The translations under genes were made by a program, and so were the position numbers. A stretch of 64,000 bases of DNA from JBGTFE01 sp041747435 (GTDB lineage Bacteria > Acidobacteriota > Blastocatellia > Pyrinomonadales > Pyrinomonadaceae), in NCBI GenBank assembly GCA_041747435.1, contig JBGTFE010000136.1, forward strand, positions 8,914-72,913. The letters are read 5' to 3'. Below the pieces are notes generated by a model that saw nothing but the letters and a program-made list of their open reading frames with translations, made no database searches and was not told where the DNA came from. Positions 59,002 through 64,000 of the stretch are shown here, one piece after another; the stretch's first letter is position 1, and the number at the start of each line of letters is the position of its first letter.

Positions 59002-60240
59002 CTAAGCCGCTTCTTCGATGTCGCGGACGACTTCAAGCAGAGGAACCTTGCGCTCGACCATTTCTTTGGTGACGACCAGTTCCTTGACCTTCTTTTGCGA
59101 CGGAAGGACATACATCGGCTGCAGAAGAATTTCTTCGAGGATCATCATCAGCCCGCGCGCGCCGACCTTTCGTTTGAAAGCTTGCTTTGCGATGGCTTTG
59201 AGCGCGTCGTCCGTGAATTTCAGACGGACGTTATCAAATTCAAACTTCCGCTGGTATTGCTTGATGAGCGAATTTTTCGGCTCAGTCAGAATTTGAATCA
59301 ACGCCGCTTCATCAAGCTCTTTCAACGTTCCGAGAACCGGAAGGCGTCCGACAAATTCGGGAATTAAGCCGTAGTGAATGAGATCTTCGGGTTCGAGCAG
59401 CTCGATCGCGTCGGACTGTCGCTGTTTACTCGTTTTCACCTCGGCTTGAAAACCAAGCGATTTGTTTCGCATCCGGCGTTCGACGACCTTATCGAGACCG
59501 ATGAACGCGCCGCCGCAGATAAATAAAATGTTGGTCGTATCGACCGGGCAAAATTCCTGTTGCGGATGTTTGCGCCCGCCCTGCGTCGGGACGTTTGCGA
59601 CCGTGCCTTCGAGAATTTTGAGCAGCGCCTGCTGGACGCCTTCGCCGGAAACGTCTCGCGTGATCGATGGATTGTCGTCTTTGCGGCAAATTTTGTCGAT
59701 CTCGTCGATGTAAATAATTCCCTGCTGCGCGCGTTCGACCTCGCCGCCGCCGGCTTGAAGAAGGCGCAAGATAATATTTTCGACGTCTTCGCCGACGTAA
59801 CCTGCTTCGGTCAAAGTTGTGGCGTCAACGATGCAGAACGGGACGCTCAAAACACGCGCGAGAGTTTGCGCGAGAAGTGTTTTGCCGGTTCCGGTCGGAC
59901 CGATCAATAAAATATTCGATTTCTGAAGCTCAACGTCCGTGCGGCGTTTCGCCATTTCGATGCGCTTGTAATGCTGATAAACGGCAACGGAAAGACGCTT
60001 TTTGGTTTCGTCCTGCCCGATCACGTATTCATCGAGAAAACCGCTGATCTCCTGCGGTTTCGGCAGCGTCGTTCGAACACTCGCGGCTTCGGTTTGCTCG
60101 TCGTCATTGATGATCTCGTTGCAAATGTCGATGCACTCATTGCAGACGTAAACACTCGGTCCGGCTATCAGCTTTTTAACCTCATTCTGCGATTTCCCGC
60201 AAAATGAACAACGCAAAATTTCTTCAGGTCGTTTTATCAT
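59002..60240 (-). CDS. clpX: ATP-dependent Clp protease ATP-binding subunit ClpX
   Basis: AAA+ unfoldase that feeds substrates to ClpP. Zinc-binding domain with C11, C14, C33 and C36. Walker A GPTGTGKT, Walker B YIDEIDK, and the RKHPQQEF region before FICGGAFIGL, typical of ClpX. Length 412 is normal. It lies after clpP with 81 bp of repeat sequence between. Confidence 0.97.
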   Translation of the reverse strand: MIKRPEEILRCSFCGKSQNEVKKLIAGPSVYVCNECIDICNEIINDDEQTEAASVRTTLPKPQEISGFLDEYVIGQDETKKRLSVAVYQHYKRIEMAKRRTDVELQKSNILLIGPTGTGKTLLAQTLARVLSVPFCIVDATTLTEAGYVGEDVENIILRLLQAGGGEVERAQQGIIYIDEIDKICRKDDNPSITRDVSGEGVQQALLKILEGTVANVPTQGGRKHPQQEFCPVDTTNILFICGGAFIGLDKVVERRMRNKSLGFQAEVKTSKQRQSDAIELLEPEDLIHYGLIPEFVGRLPVLGTLKELDEAALIQILTEPKNSLIKQYQRKFEFDNVRLKFTDDALKAIAKQAFKRKVGARGLMMILEEILLQPMYVLPSQKKVKELVVTKEMVERKVPLLEVVRDIEEAA

Positions 60241-60249
60241 AAAAATTTA

Positions 60250-60321
60250 AGATTCCAGATTCCAGATTCCAAATTCCAGGTTGAAAACACAAATTTGGAA
60301 TATGGAATATGTCATTTGGAA
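60250..60321. repeat. Inverted heptamer repeats between clpX and clpP
   Basis: Left: AGATTCC three times then AAATTCC (60250-60277). Right: TTTGGAA, TATGGAA, TATGTCA, TTTGGAA (60294-60321), inverse in type. The right arm abuts the TAA of clpP at 60322. Confidence 0.75.
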
Positions 60322-60906
60322 TTATTTCTCACGGTGTTCTATCACTTCATCGATCAAGCCGTATTCTTTTGCTTGAATCGGCGACATAATGCGGTCGCGC
60401 TCGACGTCAAGCTCCACCTGTTCGAACGTCTGTCCGCTATGGCGTGCGATCAGCTCCGAAGTCATTTTTCGCATTCGCAAAATTTCTTCCGCCATAATGC
60501 GAACGTCCGTCGCCTGTCCCGAACCGCCGCCCGAAGGCTGATGGATCAGAATGCGCGAGTGCGGAAGCGCAAAACGCTTGCCCTTCGTGCCGGCGGTCAG
60601 CAGCATCGCGCCCATCGACGCGCATTGACCAATGCAAATCGTTGTCACATCGTTTTTGATGAACTGCATCGTGTCATAGATCGCCATGCCCGCTGTGATT
60701 GAGCCGCCCGGCGAATTTATATACAAATTTATATCGCGTTCGGGGTCCTCGGCTTCAAGAAAAAGAAGCTGCGCGACGATCAGATTTGCGACCATATCGT
60801 CGATCGGCGTTCCGATAAAAATGATACTGTCTTTTAGAAGTCGTGAATAAATGTCGAAGGCACGCTCGCCGCGCGAAGTTTGTTCGACAACCATTGGAAC
60901 TAACAT
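60322..60906 (-). CDS. clpP: ATP-dependent Clp protease proteolytic subunit
   Basis: Serine peptidase ring of the ClpXP complex, 194 residues. Catalytic Ser in IGQCASMGA (S97) and catalytic His in LPHSRILIHQP (H122), with Asp expected near ELDVERD. The usual GQAASMGA appears with Cys in place of Ala. Length and start (MLVPMVVEQTSRGERAFDIY) are normal. Confidence 0.96.
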   Translation of the reverse strand: MLVPMVVEQTSRGERAFDIYSRLLKDSIIFIGTPIDDMVANLIVAQLLFLEAEDPERDINLYINSPGGSITAGMAIYDTMQFIKNDVTTICIGQCASMGAMLLTAGTKGKRFALPHSRILIHQPSGGGSGQATDVRIMAEEILRMRKMTSELIARHSGQTFEQVELDVERDRIMSPIQAKEYGLIDEVIEHREK

Positions 60907-61072
60907 AATTTCTCTCTTCCCTTATTGTAAAACCGATTTGCGTTTAAGAATTGCTTTAACTTCGTGGAGATAAGTTGTAGAAACAACGGCTAAAAACCGC
61001 CGAGTTTGATTTTACATTTTATCTCCGAAATTGCAAGCACTAAATTTATCAAACCGGGTAATTAACCAAAAT

Positions 61073-62497
61073 TTAAGCTTTCGCCTGTTTTTTCGCCGCT
61101 TTTTTCTTCGGCTTGTCTTCCGCGCTTTCGATTTTCGCTTTTTTGCCTTTACCTTTTACGTTTTCAGCCTGCGGCTGCGTTTCTTCAACCCACTCGGCAT
61201 CAGTAACTTTTGCATTTTTAACGATCGCCTCAACAGCTTTCCGCGTTCTGAGACTGTTCGCAATGTTTGCCTCGCCGCCTTGCTGCGCCAAAGACGCGCG
61301 AATTTCGTCGGGCGTTGTTCGATAGTAAGCCGCCATTCGATCGATTTCTTCAGCGACTTCCTTGTCACCAATTTCAATATTCTCAAGCTCGGCGACCCGT
61401 TCAAGCAGCATTGCGCCACGAATATCGCGTTCCGCCTGCATCCGCATTTGATTATACGTCGCTTCGATAAAATCGTTCTCGACATTATTTAGATCGACGC
61501 CGCGACCCGCTAAATCCTGCGCAAAGTTGTTCAAAAGATTCCGCGCCTGCGATTCGATCAATGCACCGGGAACTTCAAATGCGTGATCTTCGATTAGCTG
61601 CGCAATAAGATCGTTGCGCACGCGGGCGTCGGCATCGGCTTCTGCGACCGCTTCAAGATCTTTTTTCAGTTTCGCGCGCAAATCCTTCATCGATTGGTAG
61701 CCTTCATCCAGACTTTTCGCCCAATCGTCGTCGATTTCCGGAAGTTCGACCTTCCCGACGGATTTGATCTTCGCCTTGTATTTCACGGTTTTCCCGGCTA
61801 ATGCGGGCGACGAAAATTCCGCCGGATAAACAACCGTAAATTCCTTGTCCTCGTCTTCGCGGACGCCAACCAGATTTTCAGTAAACGATTTTTCTATCAG
61901 CTCGTCGCCCAAAGTAATTTCCAGATTCTCGGCTTTGATCGGTTCGGCTTCCGCTCCGTCGGTGAACGTCCCTTCGAGATCGACAATCACGGTATCGCCG
62001 TTTTTTGACGCGCGATTTTCGGCCGGAATTAAAGTAGAAAATTGCTGCCGTCGTTCTTCGAGAATGCCTTCAAGCTCACCTTCGGCAAGCGGACGAATGC
62101 GGCGCGTCGCTTTCAAATTTTTGTATTCCGGCGTCGGAATTGCCGGCATAACTTCAAGATGAACGTGCAGCGTAAGCGGCTGCGTGCCGTTTAATTTCAG
62201 GTTTTGAGAATCTTCGATATGAATTTCCGGATCGCTCAAAGGTCGCAGATCGTGTTCCTTAATTGCTTCGCTGACGCGGTTCGTAAGAAGATCCTGCAGA
62301 GTTTCCGATTGTATCTCGCTTTTATAGCGCAGCCTGATCACGTCAGCCGGTGCGAGTCCCTTGCGAAATCCGGGAACACTCGCGGCGCGCGCGTATTTTT
62401 GAATGATGCGATGATAAGCCTCGCGAACGATCTCGGCTTCTATCTCGATCTTTAATTCTTTTTGCGTGGAGGAAATATCTGTTAATTCGGTTTTCAT
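61073..62497 (-). CDS. tig: Trigger factor
   Basis: Ribosome-bound chaperone with peptidyl-prolyl isomerase activity. The ribosome-binding tail has the signature SVPGFRKGLAPADVI (G-F-R-x-G near residues 42-46). A PPIase domain follows (GDTVIVDLEGTFTDGAEAE), then a long helical substrate arm. The C-terminal 40 residues are Lys/Ala-rich (KGKGKKAKI ... KKKAAKKQAKA), beyond the normal family end. It heads the tig-clpP-clpX-lon run. Confidence 0.95.
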   Translation of the reverse strand: MKTELTDISSTQKELKIEIEAEIVREAYHRIIQKYARAASVPGFRKGLAPADVIRLRYKSEIQSETLQDLLTNRVSEAIKEHDLRPLSDPEIHIEDSQNLKLNGTQPLTLHVHLEVMPAIPTPEYKNLKATRRIRPLAEGELEGILEERRQQFSTLIPAENRASKNGDTVIVDLEGTFTDGAEAEPIKAENLEITLGDELIEKSFTENLVGVREDEDKEFTVVYPAEFSSPALAGKTVKYKAKIKSVGKVELPEIDDDWAKSLDEGYQSMKDLRAKLKKDLEAVAEADADARVRNDLIAQLIEDHAFEVPGALIESQARNLLNNFAQDLAGRGVDLNNVENDFIEATYNQMRMQAERDIRGAMLLERVAELENIEIGDKEVAEEIDRMAAYYRTTPDEIRASLAQQGGEANIANSLRTRKAVEAIVKNAKVTDAEWVEETQPQAENVKGKGKKAKIESAEDKPKKKAAKKQAKA

Positions 62498-62554
62498 TTA
62501 ATAATTTTAAAGCCCGCCGAAAAATACCGGACGAGCTCAATTTCAAAACATAAT

Positions 62555-62639
62555 TGGTGCCGAGAGCGAGACTCGAACTCGCACGCCTTGCGGCACAGGC
62601 TCCTAAGACCTGCGTGGCTACCAATTACACCATCTCGGC
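62555..62639 (-). tRNA. tRNA-Leu (anticodon TAG)
   Basis: 85 nt with encoded CCA and a variable arm. Acceptor GCCGAGA pairs with TCTCGGC. The anticodon loop CTTAGGA gives TAG. T-loop GTTCGAGTC is standard. Confidence 0.95.
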
Positions 62640-62724
62640 AAAATAATCGGCAGTCGACAACGACAATTCTGAATTTATCGGATTGACGCGTGAATGTCTA
62701 GCGGCTCGGATTTTGCGAAATTCG

Positions 62725-62988
62725 TTATTTGTATTTCTCTTTGAATTCTTCGAGTTGCCGTTCGATGTTATTCATTTCGGCAATTCCGATCGGCATTTTT
62801 TCCTGCAGCTGCGGCGTTTCATCGTCTTTTTCAAGAAACAATTTGTAACCGGCATAACCGCCGAGTCCAAGGATCGCTAGCCAGAAAACATACCACAAAA
62901 GCCCGGAAAGCACGCCGATAATCCAGAACAAAAGCCAAATACCGACACCGATTCCCAATAGAAAAAGCAAAAATTTTATGAATTTCAT
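62725..62988 (-). CDS. Small membrane protein of unknown function
   Basis: The ATG at 62988 starts MKFIKFLLFLLGIGVGIWLLFW, and two hydrophobic helices fill residues about 3-50. A charged helix (ERQLEEFKEKYK) ends the 87-residue protein. A longer frame from 63033 reaches into the murE promoter region and is unlikely. Confidence 0.65.
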   Translation of the reverse strand: MKFIKFLLFLLGIGVGIWLLFWIIGVLSGLLWYVFWLAILGLGGYAGYKLFLEKDDETPQLQEKMPIGIAEMNNIERQLEEFKEKYK

Positions 62989-63070
62989 CGCTAAAGCCTC
63001 GCAAGTAAATAGTAACGTATTTTCAAGACGCATTCCAAAACACGTGTTCGTGCATTTTTCGTATCTTTTG

Positions 63071-63105
63071 TATAATCCATCTTGAAAAATCTACGAAAAG
63101 ATACG
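63071..63105 (+). promoter_or_regulatory. murE promoter and stem-loop
   Basis: TATAAT at 63071-63076 with a TTCGTG-like -35 about 18 bp upstream. CGTATCTTTT (63060-63069) pairs with AAAAGATACG (63096-63105), so the -10 lies in the loop of a 10-bp stem. Just after it is the GAGGAA ribosome site. Confidence 0.5.
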
Positions 63106-63115
63106 AGGAATTGTT

Positions 63116-64000
63116 TTGAGTTTTCCAAACGTTACCGCAGGCGAGGCTGCCGCAAAGTTGAACGCCGAATTTTACGGTGAAAAAGACGCACGGGTTTTGA
63201 GCGTCACGCACGATTCGCGTCAAGCCGGCGCGAACTCGCTTTTTGTCGCGATTCGCGGTGAAACCATGGACGGACATCGTTTCGTGCCGGATGTAATGCG
63301 GCGAGGAGCGGTCGGCGTGATTTCCGAGCTCGATGCGCCGGAAAATTTTGCAGGCGCGTGGCTGAAAGTTCAAAACGCGCGCGAAGCGTTGGCAAAAGCC
63401 GCGGCGGTTATTTATGGGAATCCTTCGCACGACTTGAAATTGGTTGGAATTACAGGAACAAACGGCAAAACGACGACTACCTATCTTTGTTTCGCGCTCG
63501 CGGAAGCAAATAATGAAAAAGCGGCGATGCTTACGACGGTCGAGTATCGCATCGGCGAAAAAAGCGAGCCGGCTGTTCGGACGACGCCCGAGGCTTCAGA
63601 CACAAATCAATTTCTGCGCGAAGCTGTCAACGCCGGCTGCGCGACGGCGGTTATGGAAACTTCATCGCAGGCGATCGATCTGCATCGCTGCGATCAGCTG
63701 CGCTTTCGCGTCGCGATCTTTACGAATCTTACGCGCGATCATCTTGATTATCACGAGACGATGGAAAATTATTTTGACGCGAAAAAGAAATTATTCGACG
63801 GGCGTTTGGGAGAAAAGCCGGCGTCGTGCGTGATAAATATTGACGACGAATACGGCGCGAATCTTGCCGCGGAATTAAAGGCAAACGGGCAGCGAGTTGT
63901 AACCTTCGCACAAAAACAAAAGGCTGATCTCACCGCCGAAAATATCGAAGTTTCGCTTATAAAAGGAACGTCTTTTTTATTAAAAACCCCCGAAGGCGAA
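63116..64000 (+). CDS. murE: UDP-N-acetylmuramoyl-tripeptide synthetase (partial, C-terminus off window)
   Basis: ATP-dependent ligase that adds the third amino acid (usually meso-DAP) to UDP-MurNAc-dipeptide in peptidoglycan synthesis. The start is TTG at 63116, preceded by GAGGAA; the first ATG is about 54 codons in. Motifs: THDSRQAGANSLFVAIRGE, the ATP-binding VGITGTNGKTTTTYL, and METSSQAIDLHR with RDHLDYHETMENYF. The window ends at codon 295, before the C-terminal DAP-binding motif, so the third residue cannot be told. Confidence 0.93.
   Translation, partial: MSFPNVTAGEAAAKLNAEFYGEKDARVLSVTHDSRQAGANSLFVAIRGETMDGHRFVPDVMRRGAVGVISELDAPENFAGAWLKVQNAREALAKAAAVIYGNPSHDLKLVGITGTNGKTTTTYLCFALAEANNEKAAMLTTVEYRIGEKSEPAVRTTPEASDTNQFLREAVNAGCATAVMETSSQAIDLHRCDQLRFRVAIFTNLTRDHLDYHETMENYFDAKKKLFDGRLGEKPASCVINIDDEYGANLAAELKANGQRVVTFAQKQKADLTAENIEVSLIKGTSFLLKTPEGE

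Overview
The window looks like chromosome from a Blastocatellia-type acidobacterium (Acidobacteriota, possibly Pyrinomonadaceae). This is inferred from the gene mix: FHA/Ser-Thr kinase proteins, zinc-ribbon proteins with a short conserved tail, an SH3-type kinase, a zinc-ribbon/TonB fusion, and housekeeping proteins with a Gram-negative envelope. No 16S gene or marker search was available, so the placement is moderate confidence. Genes are dense and run in co-oriented blocks. Both ends cut a gene: a PP2C phosphatase on the left and murE on the right.

Layout. 1-5.6 kb (minus): FhaA-like protein, class B PBP, RodA/FtsW and PP2C phosphatase with ATGA overlaps, a phospho-regulated cell-wall operon like the actinobacterial fhaA-pbpA-rodA-pstP locus. 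5.9-11.3 kb (plus): four minor-pilin genes (FimT/PilV/PilW/PilX types) behind a promoter with a perfect palindrome. 11.5-14 kb: Ser/Thr kinase and second FHA protein. 14-28 kb: C25 (gingipain-type) peptidase, gamma-glutamyltransferase, lipoproteins, two zinc-ribbon paralogues (one with an in-frame amber codon), a CrtC-like protein, a RAYT transposase with REP hairpins, and a HAD hydrolase. 28-36 kb: aconitase carrying an in-frame palindromic repeat insertion, a non-canonical NRAMP transporter with an MscS-cNMP channel, and zinc-ribbon TonB. 35.7-43 kb: M16-like protein, menG, a 33-codon ORF, two Dpp-type permeases, 5-oxoprolinase pxpB-pxpC-pxpA and a YcsG-like NRAMP, nearly all overlapping. 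43-52.7 kb (minus): amidase, tRNA-Lys, VOC protein, purA, four-helix-bundle protein, glgA, candidate small RNA, rho, engB, a YEATS-like protein with its two-TM neighbour. 52.8-56.2 kb: small secreted and unknown proteins, a class V aminotransferase, a hairpin array, and a PIN toxin-antitoxin module bracketed by two copies of the lon 3' end. 56.2-62.5 kb (minus): tig-clpP-clpX-lon, the classical proteostasis cluster. Then tRNA-Leu, a small membrane protein and murE.

The most distinctive signal is in the non-coding DNA. There are three kinds of dispersed repeat: GTAG-type REP hairpins beside a RAYT gene, composite arrays of GAA/TTC-loop hairpins (two copies in the same internal order), and seven-base tandem repeats at several intergenic sites. 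The heptamers exactly bracket the four-helix-bundle gene, supply the last codons of glgA and abut a permease start codon. In addition, a palindromic element is translated within aconitase and a lon-tail duplication flanks the PIN module. No CRISPR array, prophage or classical DDE insertion sequence was seen.
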